A stretch of DNA of 64,000 bases from Lysobacter sp. S4-A87 (GCF_022637455.1 NZ_CP093341.1:3100001-3164000), one strand, 5' to 3'. Positions 35,261 to 44,886 are shown, counted from the stretch's first letter. Program-made: numbers and translations. The notes: generated by a model not told the origin, from the letters alone.

Positions 35261-38200
35261 TTACCCAGTCTTCCGTTGGTTTGTCAGAGAGTGGATGAGC
35301 TTCAACAGGTCCGGAGGTTGGCGGACGAGATGGTAGGACCAACGGCCAAACCGACCTTCGTTGTTGACGGCATTGCACCAACGCTCCGCAGCGGCACCTT
35401 TGATTTCAGCGTCACCAAGCTGGCCCTTGATTTCGATGATGAGTCGTTCCCCGGACGTCAGCTCCACGATGAAGTCGGGGAGATAGCTACGCCGAACACC
35501 GTCCTTCCGGTAAGGGATGACGAAGCCGAGATGGTCATTCTTGACCCAGCGTTGGACTTCCGTGGCGGCATCCAAGGCGGTGGCCGCAGCCTGTTCCCAT
35601 GTCTTCGTGTCGGTGACGATGGCATTCAGATGGCACTTCGCGGCGGGCCAAGGCTGGCGACCCGTGTAGAACTCCACGAATCGCGTTGTGCGCTCACCGG
35701 CAGGGCCGGGGGTTATCACCGGACGCTCGTTGCTCCGACCGCTCTCATCGACCGATTCAAGGGCTTCTGTGAGCATTCCAGCAGCTCGAAGGAAGTAGGG
35801 GTTCAACGCCACATCTTGAGGTGCGCTATTCCCTCGACACTCCACCTTGCTCATTAGGAACCGCTGGGCGTAAGTCAAGAGTTGAGGGAATAGGCGGTGG
35901 GTCGGAATCGTATCGCCGCGCTCCTGCTGCCACTGCTGCGCCACGACCTTCGCTAGGGTGAACGCAACCTGCTGTAGCCTCACGCGGCTTCGCCACTGGT
36001 CGAGGGTGACCACGGACGATTCACCCGGGCCGTACGCTGCTAGCGCACCATCCACTGTCGTCAGTCCCTTCATCAGGGTGACATCCGGAACCTCCATGGG
36101 GTCCAGCACGAGCGTGGGAACCTTGGACCAGTCCACGACCAGACGAGTCACTCCGGGGTCGGTGTAGCCCTCCACGACCGGGAAGCTGATTTCGTATTCC
36201 GACTTCGCAGGGACCGCATAAATCTGGTTGGCAGGGGGGGAGGGCGGTTGTTGCGCTCCCCCTTCCACCTTGAAGGGAATCAGCTCAAAGGGCACGCCGA
36301 AGACCTTGGCGGTCTCCTCGCGGAAGAACCCCGTAGCTTCATCCACGGCATAGGAGGTACGGCGCAAGGCGCGTCCAACGACCTGTTCACAGAGCAACTG
36401 GGAGCCAAATGGACGCAGTCCCACTACATGGGTAACCGTCGTGGCGTCCCAGCCCTCAGAGAGCATCGCGACGGAAATGATGCAGCGCACATCGCGGCCG
36501 GGTGGAACACTCGCATCTATAGTGACCAACCCGTTGTCGTCGTCTTCGAGTGCCTTGTGATTGTGCTTGTCAACTAGAGCCGCGTACTCCTCCGGTACCT
36601 GATGGCCCGGCCAAGCGGTCTTGCCAATAGTCTCTAGTACGAACCTGAGGCGTCGAGCTTCGTCATTCTTGCCACCACCTTCGGCGATGTCCTCGGCGAC
36701 CTTGCTGTCCACGCGCACCGTCCATTCGCGTCCCGGTGCACTGCGAAACTGCTCCGGTGCAGCGCCGTAGAGGCTGTTGCCATTGGCTAGCCAGTCGTGC
36801 AGTTCTTTCGCCAAGGCCGTGTCTCGGCAAACAATGATGAAAACCGGCGGCACATTGGATTTGCGATGCCCTGCCGCGTACTGCGCTTCCCATTCCGCAG
36901 CAGTCTTGCGCCACTCATCCGCGAGCTGGGTGATGGGTTGGGTGGCGTAACGCATCAGTACATCTGGCGTCAGCTTTCCGCTATTGCCGTCACCCTCTGC
37001 CATCTCCTGCACCCAGCGCCAAACGTTGAAGTAGGCGGGGGTCTCGGTGCCGCCGATGTCTTGCGTCGGGAGCTGCGGAATCTTGACCAGTCCAGCCTCA
37101 ATCGCCTCTAGCAGGCTGAAGTCAGAGACGACCCATGGGAATGGCTTGCCGACTTCATTGCCGCTGCCTTGGATATAAAAGGGCGTGGCGGACAGGTCAA
37201 CGCAAAGGCGGATGCCATTCGTCTTTCCGCCTAGTGCCTTGTTGATGCGGTCCAAACCTTCAATCCAGACAGTGGCCTCTCGGGCGTCTGCTTCTGCGGT
37301 CTCCTCATCGATGGCGAACGCGTCGTCAGCGTCCTGCTTGCCACGTCGGTAGGCATGATGGGCCTCGTCATTCATCACGAGGATGGATGTGCTGCGGCCC
37401 TTACGATTGCCAAGTACACGGCGCAGGAACGCAGCGTCGCTCTCGAAATAGCGAGTCTCGCGAACATCGAAGCCGACCAGCTTGCCCTTTGGGTCCCGTA
37501 GCTCGCTGACAATCTCAAACGCGCCGGTGACACTCTGTTGCCTCACATCGGCTTCGGACAGGTTGAGCTTCCCACCCAGCTTGATGGTACGGACCCTTTC
37601 GACCGGAACGCCACGCTTGACTACTCTCGCGGTAACGCCGTTGACGTCGCCCAGTTCGCGACGCTCAAGGTTGTGCCAATTGGTAATGAAGACTTCACCG
37701 CGGCGCAGGTCAGGCATGCGGTGCAGCGGTACCAGTTGACGAGTTCGGTAGAGGCTGAGTTCATCAAGATTGGGGTCGAGTTCCCGCAGCCGGTCACGAA
37801 TGGTGACGTTGGGGCAGACAATCAGGATGGTGTCCGAGTATGCGGCTGCCTGAGGTTGCGAGACCTTGTTGAGAATGGACCACGCAGCGAGCATGCCCAT
37901 AACTGTGGTTTTGCCGCTGCCTGTCGCCATCTTGAGCGCGTACCTGACAAAGGCTTTATATCCTTCGGCCTTTGCGTCGTCCCCCGGCTGGTCCATGGGA
38001 ACCGCAACGCCCTGCTTCAGGTCTTCAGGACCTTCAACCAGAAATAGCACCGACTCGACCGCTTCAAGCTGTGCGAAAAAGAGTCGCTGCGAACGGTCCG
38101 GGGAGTGCCATAAGTCCAGCAACTCACGAGTCACTTTGGTGGCACCGGAGTAGTCTCTCTCCCGCCATTCCTTCAGGCGCAGGCGAATCAGATTCGCTAG

Positions 38201-38425
38201 GTCGAGTAGGTACTCGTTTCCTTTCGATGCATCCTCGAAGAGCGCAGCTTGCTGCTTACCCTTACGGCCACGGGCGGCGCGGTCGGGGACGCGAAAGAAG
38301 TAGGACGCTGCGCGTCGGCCGACGCGCTTCTCCGGCTGCTTGGCTTCCTCGATGTGCCAGTGGTGCTTTGGCTCATCGTAGGGCGAGTTGATGATGGGCG
38401 CTTCTACCGCGTTGATTTGGCTCAT
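35261..38425 (-). CDS. res: Type III restriction enzyme Res subunit
   Basis: 1054 aa. ATP-dependent translocating endonuclease subunit. SF2 helicase motifs: Walker A MATGSGKT (166-173), DEAH box Asp353-Glu-Ala-His356 (MNDEAHHAY), motif III SATPF, motif VI QVVGRALRR. C-terminal PD-(D/E)xK nuclease: YLPD984FIVEL...IIE998IK1000. It works with Mod to cut unmodified DNA after two-site recognition. Start ATG 38423-38425 overlaps the DUF262 gene stop by ATGA. At about 1050 aa it is in the long group of type III-like Res proteins. Confidence 0.92.
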   Translation of the reverse strand: MSQINAVEAPIINSPYDEPKHHWHIEEAKQPEKRVGRRAASYFFRVPDRAARGRKGKQQAALFEDASKGNEYLLDLANLIRLRLKEWRERDYSGATKVTRELLDLWHSPDRSQRLFFAQLEAVESVLFLVEGPEDLKQGVAVPMDQPGDDAKAEGYKAFVRYALKMATGSGKTTVMGMLAAWSILNKVSQPQAAAYSDTILIVCPNVTIRDRLRELDPNLDELSLYRTRQLVPLHRMPDLRRGEVFITNWHNLERRELGDVNGVTARVVKRGVPVERVRTIKLGGKLNLSEADVRQQSVTGAFEIVSELRDPKGKLVGFDVRETRYFESDAAFLRRVLGNRKGRSTSILVMNDEAHHAYRRGKQDADDAFAIDEETAEADAREATVWIEGLDRINKALGGKTNGIRLCVDLSATPFYIQGSGNEVGKPFPWVVSDFSLLEAIEAGLVKIPQLPTQDIGGTETPAYFNVWRWVQEMAEGDGNSGKLTPDVLMRYATQPITQLADEWRKTAAEWEAQYAAGHRKSNVPPVFIIVCRDTALAKELHDWLANGNSLYGAAPEQFRSAPGREWTVRVDSKVAEDIAEGGGKNDEARRLRFVLETIGKTAWPGHQVPEEYAALVDKHNHKALEDDDNGLVTIDASVPPGRDVRCIISVAMLSEGWDATTVTHVVGLRPFGSQLLCEQVVGRALRRTSYAVDEATGFFREETAKVFGVPFELIPFKVEGGAQQPPSPPANQIYAVPAKSEYEISFPVVEGYTDPGVTRLVVDWSKVPTLVLDPMEVPDVTLMKGLTTVDGALAAYGPGESSVVTLDQWRSRVRLQQVAFTLAKVVAQQWQQERGDTIPTHRLFPQLLTYAQRFLMSKVECRGNSAPQDVALNPYFLRAAGMLTEALESVDESGRSNERPVITPGPAGERTTRFVEFYTGRQPWPAAKCHLNAIVTDTKTWEQAAATALDAATEVQRWVKNDHLGFVIPYRKDGVRRSYLPDFIVELTSGERLIIEIKGQLGDAEIKGAAAERWCNAVNNEGRFGRWSYHLVRQPPDLLKLIHSLTNQRKTG

Positions 38426-40170
38426 GCGGCGACCTTTTCCGGACTCGTCACATTCTCGGGATTCACGGTCTTGTTGCAGATTTCCCAAATCTTTTCCGCA
38501 CGCGAATCACGGAAGGTCCGATAAGTCACTGGGTCGAACGCCATGGTGCTAGGGGCGGCCGAGTAGGAGTCTACGAGGAGGTGCTTCTCGATTGGGGTTC
38601 CTGCGGTCTTCAGTCGGCCAAAGTAGTCCGCAGGAAGCTCCGCCCGCTTGCGGATGTTGTCGGTAGCGCCAACGAACCGGAAGTTACCAATAGTATTCAC
38701 TTCACTGCTGGGAAGACCGAGCTTCGTGAGCAGGGCATGACGGGGATAGATGTGGTCGATATGAGGCTCGTTGCCTTTGAATTTCACATCAAACGGCGAG
38801 CCGCCCATCTGGTCTACATAGACTAGGTTGAGAAGGATGTAGCGAAGCCTGCTCGTGTGGAGGTGAGTGTCCCTAAGCTCCGTTTCGTTCCCCCGGCTAC
38901 GGAAGAACGTCTTGACTTCACCCATGGGAAAGCCGATGGGGCAGGCGATTCCGACAATGGAATGGAGTCCGTTGATAACGGAGTCCGTGCTCTGCGAGTA
39001 CCACCCAAACATCTGCGCTTTGTAGTGATAGGCACGCATCAGCGCCTTGCTACGTTCGTTCGGCTTCGGGTTCGAGTACAGGTAGTCAAACAGGGGTATG
39101 AAGCTGTTGTAACTGCGAATGACCTTGTCTGCGTACACCTTGAGGTCTGACTTCAAGAAGTCGCGAAGCTCTTGAAACGCCTGCTCGGCTCGCTCCCAGC
39201 CTGCCTTCATTTCTTGTAGCAGCTTTGCGCCGTCTTCCCCGCTGAACTTCTCCGGCGAGGCTTCAGCACCACGCCCATGTACAACGAGCAGGCACTTCAG
39301 TGGGAACGATTTGTCGAACTCCAAGTTCGTGCTGTTGAGGAGTTCCGTCGTCTCCTCAATGGCCTCTTCAATCTCGTCCCAGCCTTCCTTCATGGCGGCA
39401 AACATGAGGTCAGATGCGTCCAGCTTGGTTCCGCCAGAATTCACGCGGACGAAGATGTCCAGCACTGTTCGGTATGGGTACTTGTTGGCAACGCCGTCAA
39501 GTTCTTGAACCCAAAAATGCTTCTCCTCGCGCAACAGGGAGACAAGTTGCGCGAAATTACGACGAACTAGTTTTTGGCGTGCCTTCTGCTCTTCGTCTGT
39601 TGGTCTCTGTGCTACTGGCAAGGCTGCGTCGAAGATGTCCAGCAAATCGTTGGCGCTTTCGGACAACTCCTCGGCGTTCTTCTGTGAGTCCTTCCCCAAT
39701 AGGTCGGCGACTCGGTACCAAGGGGATGGCACCGGTGATGTCGAGAAGGTAAGTGAGTAGCGCAATCCTGAGTCGGCAACGACATCTCCGCTGGTGATGT
39801 CGAAATAAGCTTCAGCCCGTTCCTTGCCCTCGGGCTTGATTGCGCCAGCGAAAATCGCAAACAGCGTCTGTAGGCGCTGCTGACCATCTAGGACGAATAC
39901 CTTTTCGTGCCCTTCTTTGCTCACGTTTGGCTCGTAGTGGTCGCTGAGGTCAGCGTCCCAGTCCACAACCTTCATAAACTGTCGCGCTTTGATTTCGTCC
40001 TTGGTGCGCCAGAAGAGAAGAGTTTGAATGGGGTAGTTCCGCATGAGACTGTCGAAGAGCTTCGCCATCTGCTCCTCTTCCCAGACGAATGGACGCTGAA
40101 TATGCGGCAGGTACAACGATGAATTGATGTCTTCGATGAGGCGGAACAGCGTCTTCGCTTTGTAGCTCAT
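38422..40170 (-). CDS. DUF262 protein with C-terminal HNH-like domain (GmrSD/SspE-like)
   Basis: 582 aa. The N-terminal DUF262 (ParB-like) domain carries the nucleotide-hydrolysis signature Asp95-Gly-Gln-Gln-Arg99 (VLDGQQRLQTLF), plus IQRPFVWEEEQMAKLFDSLMRNYPI at the front. The C-terminus has His470-Ile-Asp-His473-IYP followed by NTIGNFRFVGATDNIRKR, the DUF1524/HNH-type nuclease pattern. Family members include GmrSD (cuts modified phage DNA), SspE and BrxU. Here it is embedded between mod and res with ATGA overlaps on both sides, so it belongs to the same translational unit. Confidence 0.88.
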   Translation of the reverse strand: MSYKAKTLFRLIEDINSSLYLPHIQRPFVWEEEQMAKLFDSLMRNYPIQTLLFWRTKDEIKARQFMKVVDWDADLSDHYEPNVSKEGHEKVFVLDGQQRLQTLFAIFAGAIKPEGKERAEAYFDITSGDVVADSGLRYSLTFSTSPVPSPWYRVADLLGKDSQKNAEELSESANDLLDIFDAALPVAQRPTDEEQKARQKLVRRNFAQLVSLLREEKHFWVQELDGVANKYPYRTVLDIFVRVNSGGTKLDASDLMFAAMKEGWDEIEEAIEETTELLNSTNLEFDKSFPLKCLLVVHGRGAEASPEKFSGEDGAKLLQEMKAGWERAEQAFQELRDFLKSDLKVYADKVIRSYNSFIPLFDYLYSNPKPNERSKALMRAYHYKAQMFGWYSQSTDSVINGLHSIVGIACPIGFPMGEVKTFFRSRGNETELRDTHLHTSRLRYILLNLVYVDQMGGSPFDVKFKGNEPHIDHIYPRHALLTKLGLPSSEVNTIGNFRFVGATDNIRKRAELPADYFGRLKTAGTPIEKHLLVDSYSAAPSTMAFDPVTYRTFRDSRAEKIWEICNKTVNPENVTSPEKVAA

Positions 40171-42896
40171 GCTTCGACCTCCAACACGCGCATCAGTTCG
40201 TTGCCCCGTTCGTCGATGACCTTGATGGCTATGCGTCTCGAATCGCCGGGCACGAAAGACTCACTGACGGTGCCTGCGAGGTGTTGCCAGACGGACTCAT
40301 CGAAATCCGCTTTGAGCGACTTCTTGAGGTTGTCCCACGCGGAGGTCTTCGGGAAGAACACCTGCGTGGCGTAAAAGCTCATTCCGTTGTAGTCCGTATC
40401 CAACATCCACGCGGGGAGGTTCTGGCCCTCGATGGCTTCCTGTTCCATCGTTGCCGGGTTGAAAATATCCAGTCCCTTGAGTTCCACTTCATAGAGGGGG
40501 CAATTGTCTTCGTTCTTCTTGCCTGTCTTTCGCGCCACCGCATCGGGAAGGCCAGTGATTGAGAAGATTTCACTTGCTCGGCTGGTCTTCAGTAGGTCAC
40601 TCATGGCGACATCCGGAGTGACAGTCACGTAAGTGCAAGGAATTCGAAGCTTGGAACGGTCTTCGAGTAGTTCACGTGCCTTGGCCTGAATCGCAAAGCC
40701 AAAGAAGTACAAGTGGTCATACTTTAGGAAGTAAGCCTCACGTGCTCCCTCAAAAACGACCCCAGACGAAATTGCTCCGTCTTCTGGACCAAAGACGATA
40801 GCGATTCGATGTCCTTCTATATCCTGTCCTTCCGCATGGAGAATGTCGCTGTCCGCCATGCGTCGAATGTCTGCTAGCACCAGCTCTCGGTTTCCCGGAA
40901 GTCGTAGCGTCTTGGATTGGCGCAGCACTTGGGTCATTCGCTCGATGTGGGTAGCGGAGTCCCCATAGGCGGTAACGGGTTGTGCGATATGGTGGGCGTC
41001 ATCGTCGCTATGTGGCGCTTGGGCGTCTTCCAGAATTTGGGCGGGCGCGACGGTTGCTTCGACAACGAACGGACCTGTGACACGCACAATGCCTGTATTT
41101 AAGTGCGGTCTATCAACCAAGACTTCCATTGCCGGTGAATCGTTATTGGCAATCGCCTTCAATGTGATGTGGGGTGCAAGCCCCCCAATCTCTTCCCCCT
41201 TTCGATTCTGCTTGCGCTGATAAACGAAGCCGCCCTGCGGGCCGGCCTGCTGGTCTTTAAGTTCATAGTACGGGTAGGTCGCCGTTAGCAGGCGCTGGCG
41301 AGCCAGTGCTATCGGTACGCGTGAGGTGTCGCAGGTAATCCAGCGCCGCCCCCATTGCTCAGCAACATATGCGGTTGTGCCCGAGCCGCAAGTTGGGTCA
41401 AGGACGAGGTCGCCCGGGTCGGTACACATCAGCATGCAGCGTTGGACGACTGTGGTTGCTGTTTGAACAACGTAGAGCAAGCCAGTACCAATCTGGACAG
41501 AATCCCATCGGTCGCTAATTGGAACGAATCCGAAGTCGTCGGCGTAGCGTTTGTACCGCAAGCGGGTACCTTCAATCACAACGCGCTTCTGCTTAACGAG
41601 CTGGTCTAAGCCATCCTTGCTTGTCTTCCAATGGCTGTTGCTCGCGCACGGGTAGTCTTTCCCTTGGAAGTGGTACGTAAAGCTTCCACGGTCGGAAGCG
41701 CCATCACTGAATAGGCTGGTTGGGCGGAAACGTCTGCCTTCTGGAATTTCGGCGTCGCCTCGGATTTGAGCGGCAGAGAGTCGCTTCACGCTGCCATCGA
41801 AAAGCTCGATGTGGTCGTATCGGTCGAGAGACTTGTCGCCTTGGACCCGGGGTGTATAAAGCTGCCGATACTTTAGCGTGCTTATGTCTTTTGCATACCA
41901 CACGATGAAATCTAGTGTCGTTGCAAGTCGGGTACCTGCTTGGCTACCTGTTTTTTGCACAGCGATAATTGAACAGAAGTTAGCGGCGCCAAAAGTTTCG
42001 TCCAAGACGCTTCTGACATGATGTAGGTTCACGTCGGATATCTGCACAAAAACACTTCCGCTGGAATGAAGTAGTTCTTTCGCTAGTCGGAGGCGGTCGC
42101 GAAGATATGTCAGGTAGGAGTGGAGGCCAATTTCCCACGTATCTCGGTATGCCTTTACGGTTTCGGGTTCGCGGGTCATATACTCATCCCCGCCGTGCTT
42201 TACGTCTCGCTTGCGTACAAAAGGCTGAAAATTCGAGCCAAACTTCACGCCGTAGGGCGGGTCGATATAAATCATCTGGACTTGGCCGCCCAAACCCTCG
42301 AACTCCAACAGGGAGTTCATGATTTGAAGGCTGTCGCCCAACACCATGCGGTTTTGCCATGGACCCTTGTGCTGGTATGCGTCCAGCTTGTCGGTGACGT
42401 CTAGTTCAGCGTCGCCGAACATGTCCAACGTTGTGCCCTTCGCCTTGCGTTCCCTGATGCCATCGAGAATCGCCTTCGTTGAATGGCGCTCGTGAATGAA
42501 CATCGGAACGGTGGGCACGTCAATCTCGTGCCGTTCCGCTTTGCCCGCCCAGTTCAAGAAAGGCTGGGACAGGGATTGCAGTAAGTTGGCGGCCGCTTGC
42601 AGAGATTGAACCCGTACGCTGCCGCCTGCCCAGACTTGGGCCTCAGCGAAAACTGCGTCACCTTCTGTAGCACATCGTTGCACCAAGCCGATGAGCCATT
42701 CGGCCAGCTCGCGGTCACGGTTCTCATCCCAGCTCAGTGCAGGGTCAAGGCTGCTGTCGAAGCGATACGTCTTAGGGGGCTTCCGCGCCTGAAACTGGTC
42801 TTGGACCCCGACGTCCGGACGTTGGGTCGCCTCTTGCTTGTGCAGGTAGTCGGTCGCTTGGTTGCGACTGGTCGCTTTCGTCCGCTTGGTAGCCAA
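40167..42896 (-). CDS. mod: Type III DNA methyltransferase Mod subunit (long form)
   Basis: 909 aa, longer than the usual 550-700 of type III Mod. N6-adenine methylase motifs: IV as Asp212-Pro-Pro-Tyr215 (MIYIDPPYGVKFGSNFQPF), then motif I as DPTC503GSGTTAYVAEQWGRRWITCD. DPPY before the SAM motif is the beta-class order of type III Mods, with a roughly 290-residue target-recognition region between. A C-terminal extension of about 350 residues has no recognised motif. The start is TTG 42894-42896 with AGGAG seven bases before it. Confidence 0.9.
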   Translation of the reverse strand: MATKRTKATSRNQATDYLHKQEATQRPDVGVQDQFQARKPPKTYRFDSSLDPALSWDENRDRELAEWLIGLVQRCATEGDAVFAEAQVWAGGSVRVQSLQAAANLLQSLSQPFLNWAGKAERHEIDVPTVPMFIHERHSTKAILDGIRERKAKGTTLDMFGDAELDVTDKLDAYQHKGPWQNRMVLGDSLQIMNSLLEFEGLGGQVQMIYIDPPYGVKFGSNFQPFVRKRDVKHGGDEYMTREPETVKAYRDTWEIGLHSYLTYLRDRLRLAKELLHSSGSVFVQISDVNLHHVRSVLDETFGAANFCSIIAVQKTGSQAGTRLATTLDFIVWYAKDISTLKYRQLYTPRVQGDKSLDRYDHIELFDGSVKRLSAAQIRGDAEIPEGRRFRPTSLFSDGASDRGSFTYHFQGKDYPCASNSHWKTSKDGLDQLVKQKRVVIEGTRLRYKRYADDFGFVPISDRWDSVQIGTGLLYVVQTATTVVQRCMLMCTDPGDLVLDPTCGSGTTAYVAEQWGRRWITCDTSRVPIALARQRLLTATYPYYELKDQQAGPQGGFVYQRKQNRKGEEIGGLAPHITLKAIANNDSPAMEVLVDRPHLNTGIVRVTGPFVVEATVAPAQILEDAQAPHSDDDAHHIAQPVTAYGDSATHIERMTQVLRQSKTLRLPGNRELVLADIRRMADSDILHAEGQDIEGHRIAIVFGPEDGAISSGVVFEGAREAYFLKYDHLYFFGFAIQAKARELLEDRSKLRIPCTYVTVTPDVAMSDLLKTSRASEIFSITGLPDAVARKTGKKNEDNCPLYEVELKGLDIFNPATMEQEAIEGQNLPAWMLDTDYNGMSFYATQVFFPKTSAWDNLKKSLKADFDESVWQHLAGTVSESFVPGDSRRIAIKVIDERGNELMRVLEVEA

Positions 42897-42978
42897 AAAG
42901 TTCTCCTGCTTCCCCTATGCCATGCTTCGAGGATATCAGCGGACCTGAACGGAAGGCGGCCTGCTCGGCCAAAAGTTG

Positions 42979-44142
42979 ATGGAACTTGATTTGCCCAAAG
43001 ACCTGAGATACGCTCTCAGGATGGCTAAATCCCTACGCATAGATGCAGTGTCTGGGAAGATGCAGGAACGGGGCTGGACTCAGGCCCATCTAGCGCAGCA
43101 GATAGGCGTCAGCAGCCAAACCGTGACCAACTGGTTGAAGGGGCGTGACTTCCCTCGGCCGAATGCGTTGTTGAAGCTGGCTGTGACGTTGGGTCTTGGG
43201 TTCGAGAAGCTGGTTGATACTGGCGACCCCACTGAGCCGGTTATTGCCTTCCGTAAGAAGGCAGGCACAAAGACCACCGACCATCACATCAGCAAGGCCC
43301 GTGGCATGGGGCATTTGCTGAAGCCGTTGGTGCCTCTGCTTCCAGACACGAGACCGCTTCGCACACTCATTACATCGCCGGTTTGTGAGTACGGCCAATT
43401 GCGTAAGGCCGTCGAGCAGACCCGTGCAGAGCTTGGCATCGGTCAGCATGCGGTGCTCTCGTACAGCCACTTGATTGGCCAGTTCCTGCGGAACGCAGCC
43501 ATCCTAGTGCCGGTACTGTGGGGCAAGAAGGACCGGCACGAGAACGCACTTCACATTCGTCTTCCTGAGGAGGATGTGACCTTCGTGTACCTCAATCTCG
43601 ACGTGAGGTTGGAGGACTTCAAGTTCTGGATTGCGCATGAGCTGGCGCACGTCTATACGCCAGAACTGGCCGGAACCGATGAGGGGGAGGACTTCGCGGA
43701 TGCATTTGCGGGTGCGCTTTTGTTTCCCCACGAGTGCGCGGAAGCTGCTTATCGCGAAGCAGTTGGTAAGCCGCGGAGTGGGCTTATCACGGCGTTGACC
43801 CGATATGCGCATCAGCATCAGGTTTCGCTCAACACAGTGCATCAGCAGGTCAAGCGTTATGCCAAGAATGCGGGCCTGCCGCTATTGTCCGTGGAAGACA
43901 GGACTATCCATCAAGTCCGCAACCGTGGAACGGGGGCAACGGTAAGCGAAGCCCTCTTCGACCCATTGCCTCCGGATGCAAAAAAATACATCTCTGTGGC
44001 TAGCTCGGTTTTCCAGTCCGAGTTTTTCATCGCGCTGGAAAGATTGGTCAAAGAGCGAGGCGTCGGAGCGGGCTACGTACAGCAGGTGCTGGATGTTCCC
44101 TTGAAGGACTCGGTGTCCATCCATAGGGCACTGGCCGTTTGA
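42979..44142 (+). CDS. XRE helix-turn-helix fused to ImmA/IrrE metallopeptidase
   Basis: 387 aa from ATG 42979 (ATG 43021 is an equally possible start). N-terminal Cro/C1-type HTH: WTQAHLAQQIGVSSQTVTNWLKGRDFPRP. The C-terminal half is an ImmA/IrrE zinc peptidase domain with His220-Glu-Leu-Ala-His224 (WIAHELAHVYTPEL) and the downstream glutamate in EDFADAFAGALLFP. Such proteins act as repressor-cleaving or antitoxin-like components. It diverges from mod with about 80 bases between, and overlaps the PIN gene stop-start (TTGA). Confidence 0.88.
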   Translation: MELDLPKDLRYALRMAKSLRIDAVSGKMQERGWTQAHLAQQIGVSSQTVTNWLKGRDFPRPNALLKLAVTLGLGFEKLVDTGDPTEPVIAFRKKAGTKTTDHHISKARGMGHLLKPLVPLLPDTRPLRTLITSPVCEYGQLRKAVEQTRAELGIGQHAVLSYSHLIGQFLRNAAILVPVLWGKKDRHENALHIRLPEEDVTFVYLNLDVRLEDFKFWIAHELAHVYTPELAGTDEGEDFADAFAGALLFPHECAEAAYREAVGKPRSGLITALTRYAHQHQVSLNTVHQQVKRYAKNAGLPLLSVEDRTIHQVRNRGTGATVSEALFDPLPPDAKKYISVASSVFQSEFFIALERLVKERGVGAGYVQQVLDVPLKDSVSIHRALAV

Positions 44143-44732
44143 CACTAGTTCTGCTCGACACAAACGCCTACTTGCGTCTGGCCAAGCGGGTCAGGCCGAT
44201 GTTGGGCGTGGCGTTCGGCTCCAAGGCATACGTGCTGGCCGTGCTGAAGGATGTCGAGGACGAGGTTCACCGCAGCGCGACGCTCCGATTCAAGTTCCCT
44301 TGGTTCGATGAGCAGGTACTGGCCGAGGAGCGGCTTGCCGCGAGAATGCGGCTGACTTCTGAAGAGAAGGCCAGCATCGACGTGGCGGCGGGGGTGCTTC
44401 GGGCTTCTGTCTTGGCGGACCCGTTGCGGTTCATGGGAGGCGGCGGCTCCCCGCCCAGCCCAGTGGATTGCCGCGTATTGGCACATGGCTACGTCAGAGA
44501 GTGCATCGTCGCTACGGACGACCTGAGCATGCACAAGCTGGCAAGCGAGTTCGACATCCGCGTTTGGCACGGGTATGAGCTGCTGAAGGCATTGCTCAAC
44601 GCTAAGGCGGTCGATACGGCGCTGGTCAAAGAAATCTATGACGCCTTGGAAGCCAATGGCGACCTGCCTGCAAGCTGGCGGGCGGCGCGGAATATCAAGT
44701 TCTCCAAGATATTCGGTGGCGCCAAGAAGTAG
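44139..44732 (+). CDS. PIN-domain putative toxin ribonuclease
   Basis: 197 aa. The first acidic residue is in TLVLLDTNAYLRLA (Asp7), later ones in LKDVEDEV, PVDCRVLAHGY and CIVATDDLSMHKLA: the spaced aspartates of PIN-fold metal-dependent ribonucleases. The start is TTG 44139, overlapping the stop of the XRE-ImmA gene as TTGA, so it is translationally coupled to it. Most likely the toxin of a two-gene module whose partner is the upstream metallopeptidase-HTH protein. It is the last island gene and reads towards trpG. Confidence 0.75.
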   Translation: MTLVLLDTNAYLRLAKRVRPMLGVAFGSKAYVLAVLKDVEDEVHRSATLRFKFPWFDEQVLAEERLAARMRLTSEEKASIDVAAGVLRASVLADPLRFMGGGGSPPSPVDCRVLAHGYVRECIVATDDLSMHKLASEFDIRVWHGYELLKALLNAKAVDTALVKEIYDALEANGDLPASWRAARNIKFSKIFGGAKK

Positions 44733-44794
44733 TCAGGCCCGCTTAGTCCTGCGTGGTCATCGGGGTATCCTTAGGTCAGCCGCGTCACACCTCC

Positions 44795-44834
44795 CCGGGT
44801 ACTAAAGTAAAAACCGGGTACCTAATCGGGTATC
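44795..44834. repeat. Right arm-type repeats CCGGGTA
   Basis: CCGGGTACTAAA (44795-44806), CCGGGTACCTAAT (44814-44826) and TCGGGTATC (44826-44834). The first is identical to the left-end copy 30609-30620 and in the same orientation. In the circular form these and the left copies would flank the core on both sides, as integrase arm sites do. Confidence 0.65.
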
Positions 44835-44857
44835 AGCCCTAGGATTACCGACGGGCC

Positions 44858-44871
44858 TCTTTATAAATCAA
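44858..44871. repeat. Island-end direct repeat TCTTTATAAATCAA (right copy)
   Basis: Exact copy of 30543-30556, 21 bases inside the right core. It includes TATAAA, which could serve as a -10 for the relocated trpG, though no good -35 is spaced to it. Confidence 0.65.
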
Positions 44872-44886
44872 GGGGTTGCGTAGCAT

